Positions 25,167 to 33,895 of a stretch of DNA of 64,000 nucleotides are shown here, in pieces. A model generated the notes under the pieces. That model was given only the letters and a program-made list of their open reading frames with translations. It did no database searches and was not told the origin of the DNA. Within the stretch, counting starts at the first letter, position 1, and every line of letters starts with the position of its first letter. Source of the stretch: Ectobacillus funiculus (GTDB lineage Bacteria > Bacillota > Bacilli > Bacillales > Bacillaceae_G); NCBI RefSeq assembly GCF_004138295.1, contig NZ_SCFM01000020.1, forward strand, positions 1-64,000, written 5' to 3'. The translations under genes and the position numbers were made by a program.

Positions 25167-25922
25167 CTAACTCTTTTTTTTCGCTGTCTGTGTTATGTAC
25201 GCATTGAATCGGCTATTAAAATCTCCTTCTAGAACAGATTCTCTGGTTAAATCGGTTGCATCCTTTGGCTGTTCATTGCAAATCTTTTTCAATAGTTGAA
25301 CTGCATGCACTGGAACAGTCAGTACTGTTTCTGCTAGTTTTAGAGCATTTTCTTTTGCCTTTGCTTCATTTTCATACACCTCATGCACAAGTCCGTATTC
25401 ATACGCTCTTTGCCCATCAATTCTGCTTCCTGATAAAGTTAAAAATCGAGCTCTAGAATGTCCAATTTCGTGGATTAAACGTTGTGTACCTAGAATCAAA
25501 CCAAATTGGGGGCCTGGAAATCGAAAGGTTGTTGACTTGCTAGCAATACGAAAATCACATGAAATGGCAAGATCGGCTCCAGCCCCAAATGTATACCCAC
25601 TCAATACTGAGATTGTAGGAATGGGCAAATGTACAACTTTCTCTAATAAACTAGATATCTTGCTAAAAAATTCACTAGCCTCTTGATTGGTTAGATTTTG
25701 AACAAACTTCACATCTACACCAGCACTAAATGAGGTTGCCAATTCACTGCTGAAAATAAGAGCACCTACTTCTTTATCTGCAGAAATTGCATCTAAATAA
25801 CCAGTTAATTCTTCATATAACTCTAAATGAATCGCGTTAAGATTATGAGGAGAGTTTAAAGATATATTGACAATTTTTTTAACTGAATGTTCGTTATGAA
25901 TCGTAACTTTTAAATGTTTCAT
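25167..25922 (-). CDS. Crotonase-fold protein with atypical active site
   Basis: 251 residues of the enoyl-CoA hydratase/isomerase family. Oxyanion-hole elements are present (FSAGVDVKF; GYTFGAGADLAISCDFRIAS). The two glutamates of classical hydratases seem absent: the GGGCE position reads GAGAD, and the FGQPE position reads FRFPGP. So it may be an isomerase, hydrolase or lyase rather than a hydratase. The operon context (CoA-transferase, sulfonate transport and oxidation) suggests it acts on a sulfur-bearing acyl-CoA; that is inference. Confidence 0.85.
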   Translation of the reverse strand: MKHLKVTIHNEHSVKKIVNISLNSPHNLNAIHLELYEELTGYLDAISADKEVGALIFSSELATSFSAGVDVKFVQNLTNQEASEFFSKISSLLEKVVHLPIPTISVLSGYTFGAGADLAISCDFRIASKSTTFRFPGPQFGLILGTQRLIHEIGHSRARFLTLSGSRIDGQRAYEYGLVHEVYENEAKAKENALKLAETVLTVPVHAVQLLKKICNEQPKDATDLTRESVLEGDFNSRFNAYITQTAKKKS

Positions 25923-25971
25923 AATCTCTCCTTAGCAAATGTGGATTGCATATATACCAAATAAATTCACT

Positions 25972-26355
25972 TTATTGCTTGGCTGGTGCTATAACACTTG
26001 GTTCAATTTCATTTAGCGGCAACGCTGCCACTAATTCCAAGCCGTTTTCCTTAATAAGACTTTGCAGTGCTGAAAAGCTTGTATGAGGTTTTACTCGGTA
26101 GTACTGAAACTGCTCTTGTCTTGCTAAATCATAGGATAATTCACACAGCATACTCGGCGGGGAGCATAATACTTTCACTCCCTTATTATTGGCCCACTTA
26201 ATAACAGCGCTCCTTTTTCCAGTAGTTAAGTTATTAGCAGGATTTTCAAAGTCACTTACATGCTCCGTTTCTGTATCGTATAAACGAATAGTTTCTCCTT
26301 CAATAATAGGTACAATTGTTTCCTGGTCTCCTGTGATGGCCATTGCAATGATCAT
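25972..26355 (-). CDS. NifX/NifB-like (FeMo-cofactor binding fold) small protein
   Basis: 127 residues beginning IIAMAITGDQETIVPIIEG, then IRLYDTETEHVSDFENPA and a VLCSPPSMLCELSYDLARQ segment. This follows the dinitrogenase iron-molybdenum-cofactor-binding fold (IAxPV...FxIYDTETxxVEFxENP...). Similarity is distant. No nitrogenase genes are present. Such proteins bind metal clusters or act as small chaperones; the role beside SsuBC is unknown. It lies between the ABC ATPase and crotonase genes with short gaps. Confidence 0.5.
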   Translation of the reverse strand: MIIAMAITGDQETIVPIIEGETIRLYDTETEHVSDFENPANNLTTGKRSAVIKWANNKGVKVLCSPPSMLCELSYDLARQEQFQYYRVKPHTSFSALQSLIKENGLELVAALPLNEIEPSVIAPAKQ

Positions 26356-26391
26356 CTCGCTCTTCTCCTTTTCATTAAGAAATTTTAGTTT

Positions 26392-27171
26392 TTATACTGT
26401 AGTAACGTCTTCTAAAAGCGGCTGTTGATTTTTTTTCATAACTTGAGATAGTACCTTGCTTTCTAATTTCCCAAAAGCGTTACTTCCTCTTTCACGCGGT
26501 CTTGGTAACGTAACACGCATGTCCATAGACACCTGCCCATCCTCAATTAAGATAACGCGATCAGCAAGTGTAATTGCTTCTGCAACATCGTGTGTTACTA
26601 GCACAGCTGTAAATTGCTGCTCTTTCCATATTGTTTCTATTAATTCCTGCATCTCGATCCGTGTTAACGCATCAAGCGCACCTAGTGGTTCATCTAATAA
26701 TAAAAGTTTAGGTTTAGTAGCTAGAGCTCTTGCAAGTGCTACGCGCTGGCGTTGTCCACCTGACAATACCGAAGGCCAATCACTCGCTCTTTCTTCAAGA
26801 TGAACTTGCTTTAAAGATAATAAAGCTTGTTCCTTCCAGTTATCCTTTAAACCTAAGCCTACCCCGATATTCTCCAAAACCCTTTCCCAAGGAAGGAGAC
26901 GGGCATCTTGAAACATAAATCGTGCATGTTTATTAATGGAACCTAATCTCTCGCCATTTTGAAATATTTCCCCATCACTTTCTTTTTCTAATCCGGCAAT
27001 ATGTCTTAGTAACGTGCTTTTTCCGCACCCGCTCTTCCCAACAATTGCTACAAATTCGCCGGAGGGTATACTTAAATTGATCCCTTTTAACACTTCAACA
27101 TTCCCAAATGCTTTTTTTAAGTTTTTTATTTTTAGGTGAATTCCTTTGTCACTAGATTTCAATTTCTTCAC
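26392..27171 (-). CDS. ssuB: ABC transporter ATP-binding protein, SsuB-type
   Basis: 259 residues with Walker [10 protein letters not shown] (residues ~45-53), signature LSGGQRQR, Walker [13 protein letters not shown] and the switch His in [10 protein letters not shown]. The length and the RDARLLPW-type Q-loop ([13 protein letters not shown]) are typical of SsuB/TauB ATPases for sulfonate or taurine uptake. Follows the permease by 8 nt. Confidence 0.93.
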   Translation of the reverse strand: MKKLKSSDKGIHLKIKNLKKAFGNVEVLKGINLSIPSGEFVAIVGKSGCGKSTLLRHIAGLEKESDGEIFQNGERLGSINKHARFMFQDARLLPWERVLENIGVGLGLKDNWKEQALLSLKQVHLEERASDWPSVLSGGQRQRVALARALATKPKLLLLDEPLGALDALTRIEMQELIETIWKEQQFTAVLVTHDVAEAITLADRVILIEDGQVSMDMRVTLPRPRERGSNAFGKLESKVLSQVMKKNQQPLLEDVTTV

Positions 27172-27179
27172 CCCTCAGA

Positions 27180-27962
27180 TTAGGATTTTCGATAATTTGG
27201 ATTCCACTTTAACAACTTAAATTCTAATAACTTCGCCAAAGAGTCAGCGAGTTTTCCTAAAATGGCATATAACAAGATTGCTACAATAATAATGTCGGTC
27301 TGCATAAATTCTCGAGCATTCATTGCCATATATCCAATACCTGAATCAGCTGCCACTGTTTCTGCAACAATTAAAGTGAGCCACATAATGCCGAGGGAAT
27401 AGCGAACTCCCACTAGAACAGAGGGAAGAGCTCCTTTAAAAATGACTCTTAATAGTAATTTATCTCTGCTTAATCCATACACTTTTCCCATTTCAATTAA
27501 TGATTTGTCTACTGAGATAATACCGTGATAGGTATTTACGTAGATAGGAAAGAAAACGCCAATTGCAACGAGAAAGATTTTAGCTTCTTCTCCTATCCCC
27601 AGCCATAGGATTACAAGCGGGATTAAAGCTAAGTGCGGAATATTCCGAAACATCTGAATAGTGGTATCTAAATGCTTTTCGGCAACGGGGGATACCCCAT
27701 TCACAATACCAAGTATGAGCCCCATGCTCCCTCCGATTGCAAAGCCTATAAATGCTCGATGGAAGCTTACTTTAATGTGTTCTAGTAATTCACCAGTTTG
27801 GATCAACTGAATCGCACTATATAAAATATCCACTGGTGCCGGTAAGGTTTTTTTGGAAATAAGTCCAACAGACGAGAACAATTGCCAAAGGACTATTAGT
27901 AGTACTGGTAACATCCAGGGTGCTATTCGGTTTTTATAGATATTGGTATTAGCCTTATCCAT
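27180..27962 (-). CDS. ssuC: ABC transporter permease, SsuC-type
   Basis: 260 residues, six membrane helices. The EAA-type loop is seen in GKVYGLSRDKLLLRVIFKGALPSVLVGVRYSLG, contacting the ATPase. HIKVSFHRAFIGFAIGGSMG and LLxWNPNYR at the C-terminus are usual for SsuC/TauC. It works with SsuB and one or both SsuA-like lipoproteins of the operon. Confidence 0.93.
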   Translation of the reverse strand: MDKANTNIYKNRIAPWMLPVLLIVLWQLFSSVGLISKKTLPAPVDILYSAIQLIQTGELLEHIKVSFHRAFIGFAIGGSMGLILGIVNGVSPVAEKHLDTTIQMFRNIPHLALIPLVILWLGIGEEAKIFLVAIGVFFPIYVNTYHGIISVDKSLIEMGKVYGLSRDKLLLRVIFKGALPSVLVGVRYSLGIMWLTLIVAETVAADSGIGYMAMNAREFMQTDIIIVAILLYAILGKLADSLAKLLEFKLLKWNPNYRKS

Positions 27963-28004
27963 TCTCTGTCCCTCCCTTTTACTTTTTCATATCGCAGCAA
28001 AGCT

Positions 28005-29090
28005 CTACACCTGAACATGTGCATGACTTTCTTTCAACCTGCTTTGCACCCTTGGGATTACTTCCTTCCCGATTGATTCAATTACTTCTAAATGAGGAAA
28101 GCCCCTTAAAAGCACTTTTTCAAACCCTAAATTCACATATTCAACGATTCGATCTGCAATTTGGTCTGGTGTTCCTACTAACGCAATAGAATTGCCGCTT
28201 AGTACTTGTGTCAATCCTGCCCAAAGATTAGGTCCAATAACAAAATTATTATCTTTGGCATCCTTCATTAGCGTTTCTAACCTTTTATGTCCAACCGATT
28301 CATCTTTTACTCTATATCTTTCTCTTTGTGCGATACTCTCTTGACTTACTTTACTAATTAAACGATGAGCGCGCTCCCAGGCTAGCTCTTCTGTTTCTCC
28401 AAGGATGACTTGAAAGGATACAGAATATTTTAAGGTTCTTCCTTCCTCTGCGGCCAATTGATTCATTTCATCAATGCGAGCTTTTGTATTTTCAAGCGTT
28501 TCTCCCCACAGCATATATATGTCTGCCAATTTTGCAGCAACCCTTTTACCGGCTGTAGATGCTCCTCCCATAAAAATTTCTGGTCGCGGCTGTTGAACTG
28601 GTTTAGGGAATAGTGATGTGTTTGTAAAAGAATAGTAGTCTCCTTTATGAGTGACAATTTCTTCGGTAAATAAGCGTTTTAGAATATGGACAAACTCTTC
28701 TGTTCTCTTATACCGCAAGTGATGAGGCAAGCTATCTCCATCTTTTCCTAAATCCTCTAATGAACCGCCCGTTACAACATTAATCATAGCGCGGCCGTTT
28801 GACAAATAATCCAATGTAGCAAATTGCTTAGCAAAGACAGTAGGACTAATAAAGCCAGGTCTTGCTGCATATAAAAACTTAAGCTTTTCAGTTGATTGAA
28901 TTAAGGATGCCGCAACGATTGAAGCATCTAAGCATTCAGCTCCTACCGGCAATAATAAAGATGAAAATCCTGTCTGTTCCGTTACCCTTGCAATTTGATG
29001 GTTATAGTGAAAAGAAGGCTCTATCTCCCATGGAACTCCAACATATTTCCCATCTCCAGCTGTAGGCGACATGGTAAGAAACTCAACCAT
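28005..29090 (-). CDS. ssuD: FMNH2-dependent alkanesulfonate monooxygenase, SsuD-type (1)
   Basis: 361 residues of the bacterial luciferase-like TIM barrel. Recognisable SsuD blocks: AARPGFISPTVFAKQFATLDYLSNGRAMINVVTGG, PEIFMGGASTAGKRVAAK, and ALVGTPDQIADRI near the end. SsuD oxidises alkanesulfonates to aldehyde plus sulfite using FMNH2 from a reductase (SsuE). No SsuE-like gene is in the window, so the reductase must be elsewhere. First of two SsuD paralogues, here in the operon with SsuBC. Confidence 0.92.
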   Translation of the reverse strand: MVEFLTMSPTAGDGKYVGVPWEIEPSFHYNHQIARVTEQTGFSSLLLPVGAECLDASIVAASLIQSTEKLKFLYAARPGFISPTVFAKQFATLDYLSNGRAMINVVTGGSLEDLGKDGDSLPHHLRYKRTEEFVHILKRLFTEEIVTHKGDYYSFTNTSLFPKPVQQPRPEIFMGGASTAGKRVAAKLADIYMLWGETLENTKARIDEMNQLAAEEGRTLKYSVSFQVILGETEELAWERAHRLISKVSQESIAQRERYRVKDESVGHKRLETLMKDAKDNNFVIGPNLWAGLTQVLSGNSIALVGTPDQIADRIVEYVNLGFEKVLLRGFPHLEVIESIGKEVIPRVQSRLKESHAHVQV

Positions 29091-29174
29091 TTAAACTCCT
29101 CCAATATTAATTATTTTTATCGAAATACTTGGTTTTAATCTAATATTTTCTACAATTGCAGCTGCATGAGCTGT

Positions 29175-30362
29175 TCAACTATTAATTGCAGGTTTTTCCA
29201 ACCATTCTTGTAGCACTTCCTCATTATGTTCACCAATTAAAGGCGGTGTACGATATATTTCAAATTCATATCCTTCTATTTTCACAGGAAAGCCTACTGT
29301 TTTTAATTGTGTTCCATTAGGTAAAGGTAACTCCTTTACAACATCCAGCGATTGAGTGATAGGACTTGCCAAAGCTTCCTGGAAGTCATGGATTGGGGCT
29401 GATGGCACTCCTCTTCGATCAAATTCCTGAATCCAAGCTTCGGCAGTTTTTGTAACAAAAACCTTCTGTAAAATAGCTGCTAATTCTTTCTGATTTTTGG
29501 CACGCAGCGTCTGGGTAACAAACCTGGAGTCTATAAATAATTCTTCTAAGCCGGTTGCTTCACACACCTCCTTCCACAATTTATCATTTCCTGCGGCAAT
29601 GACAAAAGGTTTGTCACTCCCATAAAAGCCTTGATAAGGAGCGTTGCGAGGATGGGCGGTTCCTAAACGTTTAGGCGCTTTTTCATTACCAAAGTATTCG
29701 CTAGTTTGTAATGCTGAGATCCCTAGTACACTCCCTAACATGGAGCAGTCAATATATGTTCCCTTGCCATCCTGCTGAACCTTATGAATAGCTGCTGCAA
29801 TTGTATATGCTGCATATAATCCAACAGAAAAATCAGCTACAGGAACACCGCACTTCACAGGTGAGCCTTCCTCTTCTCCAGTTACGCTCATTAACCCGCT
29901 AATGGCTTGAACAGTTACATCAAAGGCCCCTTTTTTTGCATATGGTCCTTGCTGGCCATAACCCGAGATCGAACAATAGACAAGTTTAGCATTCTCCTCA
30001 GCAAGGCTATGATAATCCAATTCAAATTTTCCCAAGATACCTGGTCTGAAATTTTCAATAATCACATCTGCTTCTAAACAAAGTTTCTTTAGTATTTGTA
30101 ATTCATCCCTATTCTTAAAATCAATTACAACACTCCTCTTATTACGATTTAAAGATGAAAAATTAGCACTATAGCCTTCGTTCTCATTGTTGTAAATAAA
30201 TGGCGGCCAAAGCCTCATGCCATCCCCACCGTTGGGTCTTTCAATCTTTACCACATCTGCCCCTAAATCCGCCAACAGCATACCAGTGTAAGGTCCAGCT
30301 GCAATTTGGCCAAACTCTAGAACACGTATGCCAGTTAGTGGTCGTATATTGCTTTGATTCAT
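29175..30362 (-). CDS. Class III (CaiB/BaiF) CoA-transferase
   Basis: 395 residues. Family III features: LEFGQIAAGPYTGMLLADLGADVVKIERP at the N-terminus, VIDFKN, NFRPGILGKFELDY, and the catalytic Asp in KGAFDVTVQA. The family moves CoA between carboxylic acids; members include formyl-CoA, carnitine and succinyl-CoA:3-sulfinopropionate CoA-transferases. First gene of the minus-strand operon, 85 nt before ssuD. With the thiol dioxygenase across the divergent gap it suggests CoA activation of a sulfur-containing acid. Confidence 0.9.
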   Translation of the reverse strand: MNQSNIRPLTGIRVLEFGQIAAGPYTGMLLADLGADVVKIERPNGGDGMRLWPPFIYNNENEGYSANFSSLNRNKRSVVIDFKNRDELQILKKLCLEADVIIENFRPGILGKFELDYHSLAEENAKLVYCSISGYGQQGPYAKKGAFDVTVQAISGLMSVTGEEEGSPVKCGVPVADFSVGLYAAYTIAAAIHKVQQDGKGTYIDCSMLGSVLGISALQTSEYFGNEKAPKRLGTAHPRNAPYQGFYGSDKPFVIAAGNDKLWKEVCEATGLEELFIDSRFVTQTLRAKNQKELAAILQKVFVTKTAEAWIQEFDRRGVPSAPIHDFQEALASPITQSLDVVKELPLPNGTQLKTVGFPVKIEGYEFEIYRTPPLIGEHNEEVLQEWLEKPAINS

Positions 30363-30534
30363 CCTAACGCTCCTTCCTCTTACCTACAGCCATTCTTTTA
30401 GCAACTTTAGATAGTAATGCAAACCATCTAGTCAAGTGAACTAATCGGAATTCTATGTTTTAATACACTATAGCTTACTTTATCTAATTTGTATAATTGA
30501 TAAATATGAATGAGAAATTCAAAAATATTGAATT

Positions 30535-31422
30535 CTACTTTAAAGCAAATGATTCCTTTATAGAAGTAATTAACCGGTCAATAGATGTCCCGCTTGTAAT
30601 CGTAGCATTTGCCTTTCTTAAAATACCCGTCATTACCCCAACATTTAAGTCTGCTATCTTCCTTGCAATTGTACCGCTAGGCGGAGAAGCAACCATAATA
30701 TCGGGTACCACAGCAATCCCTAGACCAGCTTGGACGTACTCTTTCAAAGCAGCCATGCTATTTATCTCCAATCCTATATTAGGATTAACCCCAGCTTCTA
30801 GTAATGATTTTTCTAAACTAATTCGATAATTACAAACAAAAGCGCTTAATAACAGCTGCTCCTCTTTAAAATCAGACAAGTACACTCTGTCTTTATGTGC
30901 TAGCCTGTGATTCTCCGGTAGTAATAGGGACACTTCCTCAAGCAAAAGAGGCTCGAATAGAGTTGTATGATCCAAAATAGGAGTATTGCAAATTGCGATA
31001 TCAATTTCACCTTCTTTAATCATTTTGGTTAAGGTTTGTGTATTGTTTACTTGAATACTTATTTGCACCTTTGGATAACGTTTACTGAAAGGCGCTAGTA
31101 TGTTAGGCAATCGGTAAATAGCCATTGGCTCAATTGCCCCTATCCTAACCTTGCCAGCCTCACCGTGCAGCCATTCATGCATTGTATCTTTTACATAATC
31201 TAAATGTCTTAATAACACATCTGCCTTTTCATAGAATAGTCTACCGGCTTCTGTTAAATGAATTTTCTTGCCTCTTTCTATTAGTTTAATCCCGAGATCC
31301 GACTCAAGCTTTTGAATTTGCATTGTGACTGTTGATTGGACATACTTCAATTCTTCAGCTGCCTGCTGAAAACTTCCGAGTCGGGCGATCGTTTGAAATG
31401 TTTTAACTGTTCTTAAATCCAT
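30535..31422 (-). CDS. LysR-family regulator of the organosulfur island
   Basis: 295 residues: N-terminal helix-turn-helix (FQTIARLGSFQQAAEELKYVQSTVTMQIQKLESDLG) and a two-lobe effector domain (VRIGAIEP...QAGLGIAVVPDIMV). It sits between the minus-strand ssu/CoA operon and the plus-strand ssuD2/dioxygenase genes, as expected of their activator. CysL/Cbl-like members sense sulfur metabolites. Its own mRNA leader carries an intrinsic terminator (31455-31583), suggesting attenuation. Confidence 0.9.
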   Translation of the reverse strand: MDLRTVKTFQTIARLGSFQQAAEELKYVQSTVTMQIQKLESDLGIKLIERGKKIHLTEAGRLFYEKADVLLRHLDYVKDTMHEWLHGEAGKVRIGAIEPMAIYRLPNILAPFSKRYPKVQISIQVNNTQTLTKMIKEGEIDIAICNTPILDHTTLFEPLLLEEVSLLLPENHRLAHKDRVYLSDFKEEQLLLSAFVCNYRISLEKSLLEAGVNPNIGLEINSMAALKEYVQAGLGIAVVPDIMVASPPSGTIARKIADLNVGVMTGILRKANATITSGTSIDRLITSIKESFALK

Positions 31423-31454
31423 CTGCTCACCCCAATTATTCTATTATGAAATGC

Positions 31455-31583
31455 ACGTAAAAAAGCCGATGATCCTTAGAATGAAAAGATCATAGGCTTT
31501 AGCAGCTTCTAAAAGAAGCTAGATAATCCTCCTAGACAAAGCCTGTGATACTTTTCACTGCTTTAAGGCCTCCAGTTGTCTAG
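31455..31583 (-). promoter_or_regulatory. Structured leader with terminator upstream of the LysR gene
   Basis: Read on the minus strand: a CTAGACAA/TTGTCTAG stem enclosing a GTGA/TCAC hairpin (31583-31532), an AGCTTCT/AGAAGCT hairpin (31520-31504), then AAGCCTATGATC...GGATCATCGGC followed by TTTTTT (31499-31459), a strong terminator. It ends ~35 nt before the LysR start codon, and no other minus-strand gene lies upstream. So the mRNA must read through it. I do not recognise the riboswitch class. The remaining gap to 31832 is AT-rich and should hold both promoters. Confidence 0.6.
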
Positions 31584-31832
31584 TCAGCTTATATATTCTC
31601 TTACTTAAAAATGTTATTACCATTTTTCCGATAAGTCAAGTAAGAATTGGTAATTTTATTCTTAGATTAGATGCTCTCGAAATAATGAGTGCTTTATAGT
31701 CAGTTCAATTTAAATGAATTTACAGTTCCTTTTTTTCAATTATACAAAATAAATATTTGCCTTTATGATATTTATGAGCCCTCTATAACAAACTATTCTG
31801 ATTGATTAACTTTAATTTAAGGAGGAAATAAT

Positions 31833-32951
31833 ATGGTTGAATTTATCACTGTCTTACCAACTCACGGTGACTCACAATCCATTTTTAGTAATACGGCACA
31901 TTCCAATCGAGTAGATCCATGGAAAACAATCTCCGATAGAGAGCCTTCACTTGAATACTTAAAAACTGTTATTCAACAAGCTGAGAAAAAAGGGTTTGAT
32001 ACCGTTCTTTTGCCAACTGGCAATACATGCATCGATTCTATCGTTACTGCCTCTGCTTTGATTACAGCAACTGAAAAGATTAAATTTCTATTTGCTGCAA
32101 GACCTGGGTTTATTTCCCCGACGACCTTTGCTCGTCAATTCGCTTCGCTAGATTATTATTCTAACAAAAGAGCGCTAGTGAATATTGTGACAGGAGGATC
32201 CCCCCAAGAGTTAAATGCTGATGGCGACTTCTTAGACCATAGTACACGTTATAAACGAACCCAAGAGTTTATTCACGTTCTAAAACGGTTGTTTACAGAA
32301 GATAACTTTGATCATCACGGAGATTTTTATACTTTAAAGAATGCATCTTTATTTTATAAACCGTTGCAGCAGCCTCACCCAAAAATATTTTTCGGGGGAT
32401 CGTCGGCAGCAGCAAAAAAAACAGCCGCCAAAGAAGCCGATGTGTATATGCTTTGGGGAGAGACACTAGAACTTACGCAACAACAGCTCGAGGAGATCAA
32501 AGTTCTAGCTGTACAAGAAAAACGCCACTTGGATTATAGTGTCTCGCTGCAAGTTATTTTAGGTGATACTGAAGAAGAGGCTTGGGCAAAAGCCGATAAA
32601 CTATTAAAAAGTGTAAGTCAAAACCATTTTGCTTATAAAGAAAAACAAACGAAATCCGGTGAATCCGAAGGGAATAAACGCTTGCAAAAACTTGTAAGCG
32701 CCTCTAGGGATAATGGTTTTCGTATCGGTCCAAACTTATGGGCAGGCGTAGCAAGTGTTGTAGGTGGAAATGGTATCTCATTAGTAGGGACACCTGACCA
32801 AGTAGCTGATCGCATTATAGAGTATATTGATTTAGGATTCAGTAAGATTCTACTTCGTGGTTATCCGTTTCTTGAAACAATTCAGGAGGTTGGAGATTAC
32901 GTAATACCAAGAGTGCATCAGAAGTTATCCGCTAGACAGTATTCTAGATAA
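31833..32951 (+). CDS. SsuD-like FMNH2-dependent monooxygenase (2)
   Basis: 372 residues, AAGGAGG before the ATG. Same blocks as the first SsuD (AARPGFISPTTFARQFASLDYYSNKRALVNIVTGGS; GTPDQVADRIIEY), about 55-60% alike overall by eye. The N-terminal insert around residues 15-40 (NTAHSNRVDPWKTISDREP) differs from copy 1, which may change the substrate pocket. Followed after 138 nt by the thiol dioxygenase. Confidence 0.88.
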   Translation: MVEFITVLPTHGDSQSIFSNTAHSNRVDPWKTISDREPSLEYLKTVIQQAEKKGFDTVLLPTGNTCIDSIVTASALITATEKIKFLFAARPGFISPTTFARQFASLDYYSNKRALVNIVTGGSPQELNADGDFLDHSTRYKRTQEFIHVLKRLFTEDNFDHHGDFYTLKNASLFYKPLQQPHPKIFFGGSSAAAKKTAAKEADVYMLWGETLELTQQQLEEIKVLAVQEKRHLDYSVSLQVILGDTEEEAWAKADKLLKSVSQNHFAYKEKQTKSGESEGNKRLQKLVSASRDNGFRIGPNLWAGVASVVGGNGISLVGTPDQVADRIIEYIDLGFSKILLRGYPFLETIQEVGDYVIPRVHQKLSARQYSR

Positions 32952-33089
32952 CCTTTCAAGAATTGGAGCTAAGGCTTATCCCTAGAATTAATTTCAACAT
33001 AGTATATGAACAGTCTCACTTGCTACGCCAATTGAGGGATTAAGAGATTCAAAGTATCGAAAATGAACCTAATTTAAGGAGGAACCGCC

Positions 33090-33674
33090 ATGGCAATCCG
33101 TGATCAGTTAATCAAATTTGAGGATTCAGTAAGAGAAATACTAAAGGATGCAATAACGGAAAAAGAGATCGTAGAACGTCTCAAGCCCCATTTCCAAACG
33201 CTTTTGCAAACAAAAGACCTACTGCCTGCAGAGTATAAAAAGCCCAGCCCAGATAAATATAGTCAATTTCTGTTATATAAGCCTGAAGATGAAGTATTTT
33301 CGATTGTTGGATTTGTTTGGGGCCCCGGACAAACAGCCCCTATTCACGACCATTTAGTTTGGGGACTTGTGGGGATATATGAGGGTACTATTGAAGAAAC
33401 CAGATATCGTAAAGTTCCTAGTGCAGCAGGTGAACAAGACTATACGTTAGAGGTGATTGACGTAGTGCATGTAAACCGTAATGATATTTCATTTGTATAC
33501 CCGCCTAATGCGGATATACATAGTGTCCGTAATCTATCCGAACAGCCCGCTATTACTATTCATGTTTATGGAACAGATATAGGCAAACAACAAAGGCATA
33601 TTTATCATCAGGACACCCACGCAACGAGCGATGTGATTACAGTACATAAAAACAGTAGCCCGATTTACAGCTAA
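33090..33674 (+). CDS. Cupin thiol dioxygenase (3-mercaptopropionate/cysteine type)
   Basis: 194 residues, AAGGAGG before the ATG. The iron site is visible as PIHDHLVWGLVGIYEG (His-x-His) and ADIHSVRN (third His). The HDHxVWGLxG form follows bacterial 3-mercaptopropionate dioxygenases more than cysteine dioxygenases. These Fe(II) enzymes turn a thiol acid into the sulfinate. In Advenella the product 3-sulfinopropionate is activated by a class III CoA-transferase, a family also present here. Cysteine or another thiol cannot be excluded. Confidence 0.85.
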   Translation: MAIRDQLIKFEDSVREILKDAITEKEIVERLKPHFQTLLQTKDLLPAEYKKPSPDKYSQFLLYKPEDEVFSIVGFVWGPGQTAPIHDHLVWGLVGIYEGTIEETRYRKVPSAAGEQDYTLEVIDVVHVNRNDISFVYPPNADIHSVRNLSEQPAITIHVYGTDIGKQQRHIYHQDTHATSDVITVHKNSSPIYS

Positions 33675-33738
33675 ATCGTTCATAATAATCATAACATCAT
33701 GTCATCTCCCCCCTAAGTGCACTTAGATCATAAGCATA

Positions 33739-33786
33739 AAACACTCCCCAAGATCCATAGATGGGGAGTATTTTATGCTTTTTTCG
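33739..33786 (+). terminator. Intrinsic terminator after the thiol dioxygenase
   Basis: AAAACACTCCCCA, a loop, TGGGGAGTATTTT, then GCTTTTTT. Confidence 0.8.
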
Positions 33787-33893
33787 CACTTTAAGAAAGC
33801 GTAAATTTCTAGCTGGAAGACTATTCGACGTAGTGAGAAATTTTAGGAATACAGTATAAGTGCAACTACGCTTCTGTCTTCGCCTAAGGGCAG
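33787..33893 (+). repeat. Dispersed palindromic repeat, copy H (lacks hairpin end)
   Basis: CACTTTAAGAAAGCGTAAATTTCTAGCTGGAAG ... GAAATTTTAGGAATACAGTATAAG ... TTCTGTCTTCGCC. Its CTCGCC/GGCGAG end is cut where the next gene's stop codon begins. Confidence 0.8.
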
Positions 33894-33895
33894 CT

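Noticed and set aside
25972-26355. Evidence for nitrogen fixation from the NifX-like protein
   Set aside because: No nifHDK, nifB or other nitrogenase genes; the fold is used widely outside nitrogenase.
31455-31583. Leader considered as a SAM (S-box) riboswitch or T-box because of the sulfur context
   Set aside because: No GAGGGA/ACUGGC/GCAACC S-box landmarks and no T-box GGGUGGNACCGCG; left unassigned.
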